Shown here: one piece after another, positions 23,801 to 37,335 of the stretch
Layout: each line of letters begins with the position of its first letter
How positions within the stretch are numbered: the stretch's first letter is position 1
Assembly: GCA_905250075.1 (NCBI GenBank)
Contig: CAJNOP010000220.1
Span: 193,434 to 257,433, forward strand
Reading direction: 5' to 3'
Length of the DNA stretch: 64,000 nucleotides
Origin: Rotaria sp. Silwood1
Taxonomy: Eukaryota; Rotifera; Eurotatoria; Philodinida; Philodinidae
Notes under the pieces: model-generated
The model's database searches: none
What the model was told of the DNA's origin: nothing
Seen by the model: the letters and a program-made list of their open reading frames with translations, nothing else
Translations under genes and position numbers: made by a program

Positions 23801-26730
23801 GATATTCAAATTTTTCTAACTTTAATGACTTTTCGGACACCCTATATATTCTACTCAATATGTATATTTTTAGCGCGTTCGTTTTAGATTGTTTTTTCAT
23901 AAAAATCCATTATAGAAAAAAAAAAAATAAAATTATCATTACATCATTTGGATCAAGATTTGATTGTTGAGCTATAGCTTCTCGTACATCTTTAACAGTA
24001 TTTGTTACAGGTAAACATAAACCAATTTGTAATTGTTTTGGTGATTGATTAAGAAAAACAACAGTTATAAAAACAGGTTTAATAATTTTTTGTGGTATTG
24101 GTAATGATAATAATAAATATGGTTCAAAAGTTTTACTTTCTTGTTTACACTGATTACAACGTAATGTTGAATGAAGTTGAGCACTAAATGTTGATGTTAT
24201 TATACTTTGATTAGCATCAATATATTCTAACCAAGCTCGATGAGCTAATTCAGATGAAGCGATTGATGATGATGATTGAGATGATATAGTTATAGAAGAA
24301 AATGAATTCTATAATCATAGTAAAAAAAAATAAAAATAATTTGAGATTGATTTTATATTTTCTTTTTTTTTTTCTTCAAATATTAGTTACTTTAGGTTTT
24401 TGTCGATATCGTTGAGTTGTAGCTAAATTTAATTCATCGTGAATTGTATTCATAAGAAATAATAAAAATTCTTGTGCATCATTTTGTTCATTACCTAAAT
24501 ATTGTTTATTTAAATTTGATATAATTGATTTAAAATCATATAATAATTTTGAAGTTGTATTTGATGAATTATTCCATAATGCTTGAAATATTTGTACAAA
24601 AGTTTTTATTACTTTAAAACCTATTGATTGTTGAGATAAATTTGTATTATCAACAATTGCATTTTTTATATTACGCATATCAATTTCATAATTTTTTAAA
24701 AGTATATATAATGCTAATTGTTCAGTATGACATAAACATTGAACAATTGCATTGACATAACTAAATGAAAAAAGTTCAAACTTTATACGGAAGTTCTTGC
24801 ATTGATTTTTACTAAGAAAAACTTGTTAGTAGAAACTCTATAGGAGTAAAATGTACAGTTCACATGTGTAATTTAACCTTACAATATTCAATTCTATAAT
24901 ATTTATGAATATACAGGGTGGTCCAAAAGTTACCGGCCAGTCTTAAATTGCGAATAACTTTTGATAGGAACAAGATCTGGACCTGTGGTTTTCACTATTC
25001 GAAAGAGCGATGTTCAGATCATTGATCTATATAACATTCACCTAGACGAAAGATGCTTTTTCATAGGAGCTTTTTAATTGATATTCTTTTTTTTGTGTAT
25101 TTTCATAAATTTTCACAATAATCTCGTCTCAAATTACGCCAAAATGTAGCTCAAATCACCCATTTTTCGCTATAAAATTATCACTTTATGCATATTTCCG
25201 TCAATCTCTTTTCTCAAGTGAGCCTTCGAAAAATAGTGATACTTGTCTAGCGAAAAATGAGTGATTTGAGCTACATTTTGGCGTAATTTGAGACGAGATT
25301 ATTGTGAAAATACACAAAAAAAGAAGAATGTCAATTAAAAAGTTTCTATGAAAAAGCATCTTTCGTCTAGGTGAATATTATATAGATCGATAGTCTGAAC
25401 ATCGCTCTTTCGAATATTGAAAACCACAGGTCTAGATCTTGTTTCTATCAAAAGCTATTCGCAATTTAAGACTGACCGGTAACTTTTGGTCTATCCTGTA
25501 TAGTGGCAGTTTATGATGATCATAAATTAGAAGTCTAATACAAAATCATTTATGGTGCACTCATACTTTTTATATTCACAAGTAAAATTTATTGTATTTG
25601 AAGTTCGACAAGATCTTTATGTGACAATAATAATAAAAAATTATTTTTTTCTTTTTACTTCAAAATTTGTCATATGAGAATAACTAATACAAATAACTGA
25701 GTTTAATTTCTTATAGGAAATAAAAGATTTTATTATTATTATTATCGAAGTAAATATTTGATATTAAATATCTAAAAAATAGGTTATCAAATAGTAATTT
25801 ATTAAATCTCTTAAAACAGTCTGTAGAAATAGAATTTAAATCAAAGTTTTTGTACAACTTCTAATTTATGAATTATAAATCGATTTTGAATCTATACTCG
25901 AAAACAATATAAAAGATTAATTCAAACTCTATCCAAATAAATTCCTTTATCAGTCTCAAAACATAACACTAGATCATATCGAAAGATGGATATCATTTTG
26001 AAAACAAACAAAAAAGAAAAGAATCGATTTTGATATGATTATAATTATTCTTACCAAGTATTGCCACAATTTTTAAGTCCATATAAAAAAGGAATATGTT
26101 GTGTTGCAGGTGATAATGTTCGTCTAGATGATTTACGTTTAATATCTAAACGTGTTAAAGAATTTTGTTGTGTTTCATTAAAATTATTTATTTTTGATGA
26201 TGTTATTGAATTCTGAAATGATAGAAGTGGTGAATTTAAATTATTATTTTGTTCATTATAATTATTTATTGTTGATAAAGGATAATCAATAGATTTTTTT
26301 GTTGTCGGAAAATTAATTAAACGTTTTAAACGATAAAATAATGATTTATGTGATTTTAATGAACGTGATAAATCAGATCCATAACCAGATGATGATGATA
26401 TTGATGATGATGTTGTTGTATTAGTTTTATAAGATGAAATTGAATTTGATGTTATTTGTTCAGTAGATACTGATTGTATTTCAGTTGGTAAAACATTTGA
26501 AACAAAATCAGCAGTACCAGCTTGCATTGAACCCAATGTATGAATATGATAATCAAATGCATTAGTTATTGATGATGATTTACTTTTTACAAAAAAAAAT
26601 TAATTTAAAAGATATTTGATATAAGAAAAAATTTAATTTACCTTCCAACAACATCAATAGCATTACATTGTGTTTTAGAATTATAAGAAGAAAAATCTGT
26701 ACTAGCAGCATTGACACAATGTTGAACCAT
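20899..26730 (-). CDS. USP43-like: Ubiquitin carboxyl-terminal hydrolase, USP31/USP43 type
   Basis: A cysteine protease that removes ubiquitin from proteins. Eight exons (26730-26642, 26582-26055, 24760-24391, 24308-23943, 23195-22958, 22882-22422, 22351-22003, 21473-20899) close in phase to 991 residues. Residues 1-195 are Ser/Thr/Asn-rich. The Cys box is GLKNCGNTCYVNAIVQCL with catalytic Cys near 206, its codon split by intron 2. CNQC and CTHC pairs form the zinc finger. The His box NHRGSMSNGHYTG has His near 798, and WFCYDDH has the Asp near 815. An insert typical of USP31/43 lies between the two half-domains (LCLPVTNTVKDVREAI, RFGAPI, DDAWMCTHC), and VLIIHLKRFCQ precedes the His box. The tail after YILFYKRR is disordered. 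It is divergent to PRMT5. Introns 2 and 4 each hold a MITE. USP31 and USP43 cannot be separated by eye. Confidence 0.93.
23490..23844. mobile_element. Palindromic TA-target MITE in USP intron 4
   Basis: The ends are exact inverted copies of AGGGTGTCCGAAAAGTCATT continuing into TAAAGTTAGAAAAATTTGAA, within (TA)n runs that leave a TA duplication on each side. The arms are about 150 bp and diverge towards the centre near 23660. It is non-coding and Tc1/mariner-like in style. Confidence 0.8.
24914..25498. mobile_element. Palindromic Tc1/mariner-like MITE in USP intron 2
   Basis: The left end is CAGGGTGGTCCAAAAGTTAC and the reversed right end CAGGATAGACCAAAAGTTAC, with TA on both sides (24912-24913, 25499-25500). 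The arms of about 280 bp are nearly identical through to a centre near 25205. The element accounts for much of the 1.3-kb intron that splits the catalytic Cys codon. Confidence 0.85.
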
Positions 26731-27258
26731 TGTATTGTTTTAGAGTTTATTTGAATAAAGAATTAATCATTTCGAGTAGAAGAGCGAAAAAAAAAAAGAA
26801 AAAAAGAAGTAAGTAAACAAACAACGATATATATTTCCTTTTTTTTTTTTTTTTTTATTTATCTTCTGAACTCATTAAGAAGAATATGATTGGTTAATCA
26901 ATGTGTCAATTTCATTGAATTTGTAATGAAAAGAGATTATTTTTTCTTTTCTTTTTCGAGTTATTATCAAAATAAATGATTTATTATTCATTTTGATTTA
27001 TTGTAATTAATCATTGGTTGACTAGATGCGACATCTATCGTACGGAGGTACAATCCCATTGTATGAAATATTTGTTTTAAAAGATAAATTGATTTCAAAA
27101 AAGAATAAAATATATATATAGCTAGAAAAGAAATAGAAACTTTATTAAATATTAGCTCTTTTTAGATTTGTATCGAAAAGATACTTTATTTTTAGTATAA
27201 ATATTCTTTTATATATTTTTAAAGTGTAATACAAATTTCAAAAGACAAAAACAAACTT
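26731..27258. promoter_or_regulatory. Shared intergenic region of divergent USP and PRMT5
   Basis: Only 528 bp separate the start codons of USP (minus) and PRMT5 (plus), so both promoters and 5' UTRs must lie here. It contains long A and T tracts (26787-26810, 26838-26858) and a GATTGGTTAATCAATG palindromic stretch near 26889 carrying an inverted CCAAT. These are suggestive only, and no TATA position is certain. Confidence 0.5.
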
Positions 27259-30200
27259 ATGTCTACACAATCGACTCCATCTGTAGGCATTGAATTTAAT
27301 ACGGTACGAAATGTCAAAGATGCATTGACACTTGCTTCATCACAAAAGTAAAAATTCTTATATATTCTTTCTCACTATTTATTAATCTTTTCTTTTGTAA
27401 GATATGATTTTCTTGTCATACCAATTATTCGTAAACAGTATGGTACGGATTTACTAACATCATATGGATCAAAACAATTAACATGGCCATCCATAGCTAG
27501 TCGATTAAAGGGCGTTGGTGAAAGTGCTGATATGTCAACAGCATTAGTTGCTCTTATTCGACATGTTATTGATGTTGATTCACCAAATCTACATATACGA
27601 AATAAAGCTACGAAAGTAAAATGATAATTATAATATTTATTTTTTTTATTGTAATTTGATTTTATTTAGTTACTTCAAGAAGAATTAGCTGCTGCTCAAT
27701 ATTTTAGTGTAGCACGTGTTATTATACGTATTCGTAATGGAAATATTACAAATTTAACTCGAATTGCTGCTAGTACACTTAATACATTATATTTTGCTGT
27801 AAGAATATTATTTTCGAAAAAGAAAAAACAAATCTTTGTTTTTTTTTTTTTTTTTGTTAAGTATTGGTTTGTTTTTCCAACATGTGCTTCAGGTAATTTT
27901 GATGATGATAATGAAGCTGAATTACAACCATGGCTTTGGTGGAATAAAATCTATAAATTACTTGATTATCATGGAAAAGTTTATCCGGTATTAGGTATTA
28001 ATTTAATTTATTTCTATTATTTGAAAATTATTCTATGTAATTTTTTCTCTTATAATGTTAGAATTATCAGCTGATATACCAAGTGAACAAGCTCAAAAAC
28101 GTTGGTTAGGTGAACCAGTACGAGCTGTTATATTACCAACAAAAATTTTTACGACTAATGCAAAAGGTTATCCTGTTCTTTCACCTGCTCATCAACTTTT
28201 TATAATTAAATTAATTAAAGTACATTTATTTTTCTTTTTTATTCATTAGAGAAATTTTTTTTTCTCTTTTTGTGTTCGTTTTTATTTTAGCTTAAAGTTC
28301 AATTTATTATTAAAGGTATTAATCCAAATGATTCAACATTATTTGAACCTTATTTACAATATCTAAAACATATAACACGAGTAAACAAAAAAAAGAAAAA
28401 GAAAATACTCAAATTTCTTTTCTTTAAATAAAATAATTATTTTTTTTGTATTGATTAGCAAACAGAACCAATTAATCGTGTACTTGAATCATTTACACAT
28501 GGTTATGAAGATCGATTACAAGTACCACTTCAACCATTAGCTGATAATCTTGAATCACGTACATATGAAATATTTGAAAAAGATCCAATAAAATATGTTC
28601 AATATGAAAAGGTACAGTTCATTTTAAAATTATTAGACATATAATAATTTTGTTGTTTTATAATACAGGCTATTTATCAAGCATTAGTCGAGCAATATGA
28701 TCAAAAAACAACTGTGTAAGTATAGTACGAAATTTGTATGTTTTCTGAAATTTTATTACTTGAAGATTTATTATCAAAAAATCAGTAAAGTAGTTCTTAT
28801 ACTTCGATAGGAAAACATTTTATAGTTGAAATCAATACTAAATTCTTATGTATTAATAATAGTCTATATTGATATTGATGCATTCATTCATTGTTGAATA
28901 ACTTTTTCTAAAATCTTCATTGTACTGATTGTATTTCTATAGATCCTCGGAGTACATTCAAGAAGTTAATTATACGATTGAATATTTTCTTGTCAGAGAA
29001 TTCTCTCAATTGATAAACCACCCTTGAATCAGGACTATAAGCATCATGTAGATCCTAATGAATTATGAATAAGTTTCATGAATTGAAAATTTCCACAGAG
29101 ACAGACTTTAATGAGAATAGTATATGGTGAAAACTTCAAGTCTTTCGATTTACTAGTATCCTAAAATGAGAACATCGAATTTACCAGTATATGAGAAAAC
29201 TATTCTCCTTTGAGATTAAGAAAATTTTTAAAAAACTTGAACCATCAATCAATCTATCGACTTACATCTATACTCATGAAAATCTATATAATGATCGTTG
29301 GAAAATTTCCTTCGTTAAATATTCTATTAATTTTTACCATTTCAAATTCATCTAAAAATTTGTCAGAGATGTCCATCGCGACACTACAGTAGCAAGTTTT
29401 TAACTATGATGAATATCTCTGAAATATTTTCTAATCGGTCGTTTACACTTTAAACTTTTAATTTGTGATTTCTTTTATTTAGAATAATTATGGTTGTTGG
29501 TGCCGGTCGTGGACCATTAGTTAATCGAGCGCTTGAAGCAGCTGATAGAGCAAAATATAAAGTACATATTTATGCAGTAGAAAAAAATCCTATGGCAATT
29601 ATTTCGTATGTTGAATATTACAAATTAATTTATTATTTAAACTTATTTTTATTCATAGTCTTTATTCTCAAAAACAAGAATGGGGTGATCGTGTGACTAT
29701 CATTCATGAAGATATGCGTTCATGGCATCCAGAATGTAAAGCTGATATCATGGTTAGTGAGTTATTAGGTTCATTTGGTGATAATGAATTATCACCTGAA
29801 TGTCTTGATGGGGCACAACGTTATTTAAAAGGTAAATAAACAAAAAAAACCAATAATTGAAAATGAATATTTTCAATATGATTTATTTTAGATGATGGAA
29901 TTAGTATTCCTTATTCATATACTTCATATATATGTCCCGTACAATCACCACGTATATTTTCAGAATTACTTTATAATCGTGATGCCAATAAACCTTATTA
30001 TGTAAATAAGAATTTTTAATTTTAAAATACTAATGTATTAGATTTTATATTTAGGCAAATTTTGAAACACCATTTGTTGTTTATTTACATAATTGTTTTT
30101 TCTTGGCTGAAACAAAACCATTATTTACTTTTATGCATCCAAATTTTTCGAGTAAATCAAAGAAAAATAAAAAAATTTTCTCTTTTTTGTTTTGATTTTT

Positions 30201-30662
30201 ATTGCTATAGTTCAATTGTTTAGTTCCAATAGATAATTCAAGATATGATGAAGTAGAATTTACAATACCAACAACAGGTACAATGCATGGTTTAGCTGGA
30301 TTTTTCGAAGCAAAATTGTATAAAGATATTTCTATAAGTAAGTCATATGACTTATCAGAATGATTATTTCTCATATGTTGATCTAGGTATTGAACCAAAT
30401 ACACATTCAAAAAATTTAATTAGTTGGTTTCCTATGTTTTTTCCAATTCGAGTAAGAAATACTTAAAAATTTTATGTGATATAATTTTTAGTGTTCGATA
30501 TTTCATTAGGAACCTATAACATTAGCAACTAATTCAAAAATAAAAGTAAATTTTTGGCGTTGTTGTTCATCATCTCAAGTTTGGTACGAATGGACAGTTA
30601 TTGAACCAACAACGTTACCTATACATAATCCAACTGGTCGATCATTTTCTATTGGAAAATAA
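27259..30662 (+). CDS. PRMT5: Protein arginine N-methyltransferase 5
   Basis: Type II methyltransferase that makes symmetric dimethylarginine on Sm proteins, histones and others, normally with MEP50. Fifteen exons (27259-27347, 27402-27615, 27670-27798, 27862-27994, 28062-28219, 28291-28380, 28459-28611, 28669-28715, 29483-29605, 29659-29831, 29892-30001, 30055-30151, 30224-30337, 30387-30451, 30510-30662) close in phase to 615 residues (human 637). The N-terminal barrel includes [14 protein letters not shown] and ISADIP-like [12 protein letters not shown] motif VVGAGRG is at about 342-348. The double-E loop [15 protein letters not shown] has Glu 413 and 422. Phe 310 in [11 protein letters not shown] matches the Phe that sets symmetric specificity. 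The C-terminus is [12 protein letters not shown]. Intron 8 (767 nt) holds a foldback relic; other introns are mostly 50-70 nt. Confidence 0.97.
28940..29430. repeat. Decayed ACGAGG-family foldback fragment in PRMT5 intron 8
   Basis: The stretch around 29030-29190 (CAGGACTATAAGCATCATGTAG, then TTTAATGAGAATAGTATATG and AATGAGAACATCGAATTTAC) matches interior parts of the foldback at 57430-58047. Neither ACGAGG end survives and the right part is unrelated or too decayed to align. It explains why this intron is more than ten times longer than its neighbours. Confidence 0.5.
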
Positions 30663-31029
30663 AATATTTTCAATTAGTTATGATTACTTTCTTTTTTTTT
30701 TGTTATTTCGTTTCAGACAGCTCTCTTTTCTTTTTGTGATATCGAACTTTGAAATATTGTTATGATTATTGTGTTTTGTTTTTTGTTATCTCGACTGTTG
30801 TTCATCTTCATTAACGACTACAATACTATTGTCTTTCATATAAAAATGAGAGAGAGTAGGCTAACGATATTAACATAAAAAGATCATTATAGAGTAATAA
30901 AAATATGTTCATGATGATTAACGTTTTTAGAAAGACAATTCATATTCACATGGGATGTAAGAAGATGTTATGAACGATGTCAGTATATTATACATATAAA
31001 TCGATCTGACTTATGAGGAACATCTTCCA

Positions 31030-31485
31030 ATTGATTAATCACTCTTAAGTTAGAACTATGTGCACAATGTAGACTCTAATGGATTATAAATATTTCGAAC
31101 AAAGTTTGGGTTCATAAATTATTGCTACCGATATAACAGATTGTTACGGTGTTTTTCAATACAATACCATGGCCTTCCGCGAGAATACTACAAATATTGA
31201 TTTTCAAATTTTGACTTGAAACTTTGTATTGAAACAAAACTTCATGAGAATAATCTATTATGAAAGTTTCAGGTATTGTCGTTATTTTTATCTCAAGATG
31301 TAACCATGATAACAGCACAGCTTTTACATCGCTTATATACCCCGACAAATTCGATGTGCTTAATTGAGGACAAAAACAAGTCAAATCACTTGGTACTTTT
31401 ACGACGAACTACTATTGTCAAAGGCTTACTTCTGTGCAAAGTTGCAAGTTGAAATTTAAAAAATCAATTTTTCTGATGCTTCTGA
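31030..31485. repeat. ACGAGG-family foldback, partial copy
   Basis: It begins TTGATTAATCACTCTTAAGT and GAACTATGTGCACAATGTAG, and shares GATTTTCAAATTTTGACTTG and GAAACTTTG with the copy at 57430. A piece of the opposite arm (AAAGTTGCAAGTTGAAATTT) follows near 31437. The outer ACGAGG ends are lost. Confidence 0.6.
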
Positions 31486-31899
31486 CGGGGCGACGATATC
31501 GTATCGAAAAAGACCGTCTTCGTTGTATGCTTCATCATATGTTGTTTTTCTATGATAATTATATTTTTTCCGATTATATGAAATTGTGCTGATATATTCA
31601 AAAAAAATTTGATAAATCTAATGTTCTTTGTATAAAAAAAAATTTTTTGATGACTTATCTCTTTGTTTTAATTTACTATATTATCCAAAAACTTGTCTTG
31701 ATACTATATTCATGAAAAGAAATTAGGTGTATAACTGAAACTAGCGTCAGCAATAATCGTCTAATCAAATACGAATCTACTAGCAAAACTAGTTATTTCT
31801 AATCTCTTGCTCATTATGTATCTTTTTCCGTCTAAATATCATTTGCTCATCAATCAAAACGCAGATAACATTCAAGATGGTAGATTGAAGAAAATCTAC

Positions 31900-32522
31900 T
31901 AACGAGGAAAGTATCCAAAGTGATTAATCGTTTTTGAACTTGGACTCTGTGCATAAGATGCATCCCAACTTGGTATAGAAAACTCCAAAAATGAGAAGAG
32001 CCCATAGATCTTCCCTCCAGAGTTATAGCCATTTTACTGGAATTTTAGCCTATAGCATGGTATACACTAATAAATTAAATGACGATATTTCGACATGAAA
32101 TTTCGCCCGCAGATATGCCTACTTGTCACTAGAATACTCTGAAATTTTCAATTAAAAGAGATGCTTCCTTCACAAGATATTGAACTTCCAAACATCATTC
32201 ATATTCCATGAAAGATGCGAGGGTCTCATGTTTTTTGGAATTTTAATATCTTGTGAAGGAAGCGTTTCTTTTACCTGAAAAATTCAGAGCATTCTAGTGA
32301 CAAGTAGACATATCTGCGGACGAAATTTCATGTCAAATATCGTCATTCAATTTATTAGTGTATACCATCTATAGGCTAAAATTCCAGTAAAATGGCTATA
32401 ACTCTGAAGAGAAGATCTATGAGCTCTTATCCTTTTGGGGTTTTCCATACCAAGTTGGGATACACCTTATGCACAGAGTTCAAGTTCACAAACGATTAAT
32501 CACTTTCGATACTCTCCTCGTA
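31900..32522. mobile_element. ACGAGG-family foldback element, near complete
   Basis: The left end is AACGAGGAAAGTATCCAAAG then TGATTAATCG; the reversed right end is TTACGAGGAGAGTATCGAAA then GTGATTAATCG. The arms of about 290 bp stay aligned to the centre near 32205, including GCATAAGATGCATCCCAACT and CGCAGATATG with their complements. It has no coding capacity. Superfamily is unassigned; the end sequence and uncertain target duplication (possibly TA or TTA) do not settle it. Confidence 0.8.
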
Positions 32523-35500
32523 AGTTATTCAAATATTCAAGAGTAGTTACTCGTATTGTATAAATTGAAATTTTTTTATAATGTTTTTTAGATAAAGACT
32601 AGCATCAGGATAATTTTTTAATCGCGAAATTCGTTTTAGTAACTAGTATATGACGGATGACTATTATTGTCGATCTAGACAACGATATTTCTTCATCCAC
32701 CCGGTGTATACTATAAAAGACTTGAGGAATCAATTTTTTCTACATTTATACCTTACAATAATCAGTATATCAAGTCTTCGAAGTATAACGTCTGTGAGTA
32801 TACTTTGAATGGATTGATCCGTATATCGTTGAAATTGAAACACGTATATCATATTCTAGTTCAATATCGACGACATGTAATGAAGAAATTATTTCATAGA
32901 TGATTCAAGAAGATATAAGCCGAAGTTTTTATACGATCAAATAGAAAAATTCATCGTCTATTTATTGATAATAGTTTTTGTGCAACTCATACTACTGACA
33001 AATCTATAATAACAACTTTTACATTTTCTGCTGACATTAGTCAACAGATACTCGTATATTGTACAATTAACCCAGCATTGCTTCTTCCTGAACAAAAAAT
33101 TCGACACTAAAGTTGGACAAGACTTTTTGATGGATGAAGAAATCGTGGAACTTTTATATTTAACCGTTTTGACAATGGTTGAAACATTTGATACCAGAAT
33201 ATAAAAGAAAACATAAACATATTTACTAATATAATCGTCGGACATATCGTATATACTTTGAAATCAAGTTCAATACGATAAAATTAACAGTTACCAAATG
33301 ATCCTGTATGCCTAACTATTTGAATTCTTTCGACGACTTCCAGTAGAACGGTCATCTTTTCGTATTAAAAGACCACTTGACACCTTTACCAGTATTATTT
33401 AAAGGTAACAAATACATGTATTACCTACACTTTCTCTAAAGACATGCAATATCACAACTACTCAATAAGTTAATAATAAATAAGTACAATAGAATTCGTA
33501 TCATACCAATGAATACAAGAAAATTTAAATGAAACTTTTTTCTCATACTATATAATTAATTCATTATCTAGGCTACTATGCCTTCACGACTTTTGTGGCG
33601 CTGAGTCCTCGTCTATCAGAAAGTACCAGGTGATCAGATAAAAAACTTCATATGGTATGCCTATGCGAATGGCAAATTTTATGAATGGTAATCACTCACT
33701 ATGGAGTGCAATTTTAAATAGCATATTATTAAGAAGTCAATAGCTGCAACATTAACATGCGATAGATTAATACAATATTCAAACGTCTAATTATCAACAA
33801 CCACACGTGTTTATACATACTGTTATACTAGCAGCCAAACAAAATTGATACGATGAGTAAACAGTTCATTTCCATAATTCTCTTTAATAGCATAATTAAT
33901 CGACCCATCTCTATTTGTAAAGCAGCTTCTAGTGACACATTAACGAAGTTATAAATTGGAATGGACATACGCAAAACATAGTTTCAAAGAAATCCGTATA
34001 CTGTTTAGTGATATTTTATTCTATACAGTGTGGTAGCATTCACCATTAAAATCATGACACGAATCACAAATTACTATGATATGCAATGATTAACACATCT
34101 AGTAACGTGTAGCATCAAACATGATACTTTTAAGTCAAAATTATAGAATTATGATAAGATTAATTAAAATGAATGTCTGTTTCAGATTTCTCATCTCGTA
34201 TAAACTAAAGTTCTAACAAAAAATTAATTATACTTCATCAATAAAAAACATTTAATGAAATATTAGCATCATTGTAACGCATACTGATGTTTCATAGTAG
34301 AGAAACCTTTCTCGTATAAAGTATTGCCGGTAGAAAACAAGATGCCTAATGAATTTAGCTTCGAATCTTGCATGGAGTACACCAAAACCGACGTATTAAA
34401 CATACTTTCTTCATTCAAAGATCCTCCTGCACTGTACTTACATGATGGTGTAAAATAACTTTTATTGCATGGAAGAGAGAACTTTTCTGTTTGTAAATAT
34501 ATTCAGTAAATAACAAGAAGTAAGAGAAATTCAGTGTTGAATTTGAAATCACTCTAAAGTTACATCAATATAATGAATATATTTCATTTAGGAATAAAAA
34601 TTATTCTCAAGAATTGTGTTAAATTGAATATTTATTCTTACACGGTTCACATCTACAATTAGTTGCGAAGGAAACTAGTGAAATAAAAATAATTACATCA
34701 ATTACCAGAAGTTGATCACTAAAGGACCGTATTTTCGAAAAAAATTCTTTACTTTCCAAAATATATGTAATTGATAGCAAGCTGATTGTTATATAAAGCC
34801 TTCAGTTTTTTTAATCCCAGCTATCAATATTGATACTGCATATATGCTCACTTTATCAAAGTAATATATTAAGTTTACAACCATTGTAGATAGCAATTAT
34901 TTCAAATCATCTCTGTAACATGACACTGGCTGCAATTTCTTTTTTATTTTTATAATTTATTTCGATTTTTTCTTCAAAATTTTTTATTGCTTGAATAAGT
35001 CTGTCGTTTATCGACAAGATCAACTATTTGATGGATGATAATGTAATTATCATTCATCGTTTTATTTACTATCGTGATAGTGTTAAAATAACCGATTAGT
35101 GAATACACGGTTAATTTTAATACACTGCTTTATCGATAGGCGCAAAATCATATTTTTGCATCGAATAAATATCTTATTTTGTTTTGTTCATAGAGAAAGA
35201 GTTTTATTTAGAAGGAAATACAATAAGTAGTACATAAAACAAGAAATGAGAGATCTTTACAAAATTTACACAAGTTAATAAAATCAAGATGAAGAATATG
35301 TAGGAGATAATGAAGCAGATAATCATGGTTGGATATTCACTTTTCGCATGTTGATTATTTTATTTTCTAAGCAGAAGGTTAGATAAGATGGTATAAGAGA
35401 CAAATGTATTAATTTGCCTTGTTTGATTTGTTTTCTTCGTTGATATTCTAATAATAAATGTGAATAAAACTAGGCCACCTTTCATAGGAGTCATCACTGG

Positions 35501-36161
35501 TATTGCACGTTGGTTTTTAAACTCTATCGATCCCTTACTTTGCACATGCAACCATTTCTTATATATTTGATACTATACCAGCAAGTGCCAACAAATTCAC
35601 CTGATGTAAGGATATTTAGAATAGCATTGAAACTATTCCATATCAATGTATAAATACTGTTAGGAAAATTGTTGATTTATTAATAGCTGTAGATGGGTTC
35701 AATGCTGTAATAATAGATACCATTCCAATAGAAGAATTTGTAGGCATCACTGATGCAGTATCAAACTCTTCAAGGGATTTGTATGTAATAGGTTAGAATA
35801 TAGGAATTAGTATTAATTATTCGACAGGAAAATATCGAACAGTAAGAAACTTGAAAACTAGAAATCTGAAAAAAATCTCGAATGTGCACAACCATAAAAA
35901 GTACGAGTCTAGAAATAAAAATCTCGAAAATTATAAAATGTAATAGCAGTTCGAATATTTGTTAGATACGCCTTTATTATTCATGGGTTTGTTGAAAAAT
36001 GATCAAAATATAGAAATAAAGAGGATACATCTACAACATCGACTGTTACATGGTGTTTTACCGATAGTATATGAGTGAATGGATGGCTCACATTCAGGTC
36101 TACCAGCACTAAGATCGATACCCGCAGAAATATGCCTGATCCGTCAGGGGCGTTTTTTAGG

Positions 36162-36198
36162 TCTGTTCTAATGGAAGATGATTTCCAGTAGAACAGAA
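36162..36198. repeat. Short near-perfect hairpin
   Basis: TCTGTTCTAATGGAA is answered after a few bases by TTCCAGTAGAACAGA. It could form a 14-15 bp stem with one mismatch and a short loop. A related CCAGTAGAACG word occurs near 33340. Confidence 0.5.
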
Positions 36199-37335
36199 CG
36201 TACCGTTATTAGTTGTTTTACGAACTTTTGAGATGTTGCTAATTGAATGTGTTTTTTCAGACTTTTTCTTGTTGAGATATAGCGCGTCGAGGTTTTTCTA
36301 TGCGATTTTTTTGTCGTTCAAGAGATTAACACTTCCTGGAAGATCTGATCATGCTCACAAGCAAGATAACAATCTTTTGTTCGTAGTCTATTCGATACTT
36401 TAATGAAGAAATTTTAAACAAAAAAATGTTTCATACGCACAACTGCGCTCTACTTTATTGTTTGCATTTTTACGTCAAAATAATATTGCAATCAAGAAAA
36501 ACAAGGCAGTCACTCATCATTCGATAAACAATTCATGACAATCAACGAACTATACTCTGAAATTCACTAAAGTGATATTTTGAGCAATCTATCAACAATC
36601 TGACATCATATAAACTCTGCAATCAGGCGAAATATAAGACTACAAGAAGCGTTTCGAAAAACTTCCTCTACTTCACATTAATGTGATATGGTCAAGGATC
36701 AAAATAAAAGGGAAATTTAATTCTCTCTTATGAAGTGTGTTGACTCAGTCGATAGGGTTTGATTCGATGTAGAATTCAATTTTACATTTCACTTATCTGA
36801 TTCAATTCACCTAACATACTTTGTGCTTTGAGAAGCAGACAATCTAATTTTCTCAAATCTATCAACGCTTGGTGATAGGATTAGTAGAAGATTTGAATTA
36901 ATTCTCTGACATATGGCTATGCTATATTGGAACAGCAGCTTTTGAAGATTATTCTTTTGAAAAAAAAAACACTTATGTACGTTTTTAGTTTTAATTTTTG
37001 AATACTTTGAATGTGGTAGGAGAGTTTTTTGTAACTATTATGAGTTAATTGATTCCGATGACCAATTATGATATGAAGTAAAGCGTGAAATAGGTGTGTA
37101 GTAAATGCATGAAAATTACATATTATGGTTGTGACTTCTCAGGGCAGCCATATCAATGTTGTGTTCCTCCTTAATGATGTTTCCTCTCTCCTGATTTTCT
37201 CATTGGTGCATTTTTTAACGAGTCAAATATTTTATCTTGCTGTAGTATTTCATCGCTTTATGTGAGCCTATTTATTCATATATTTTCATAAAATAATACC
37301 TATTTATAAAGAAACACGTGGGCTATTCATAAATA

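Noticed and set aside
35290-35770. Decayed transporter gene on the minus strand
   Set aside because: Some membrane-like peptide pieces appear between stops, but no family motif could be recognised, so it is mentioned only as a hint in the region note.
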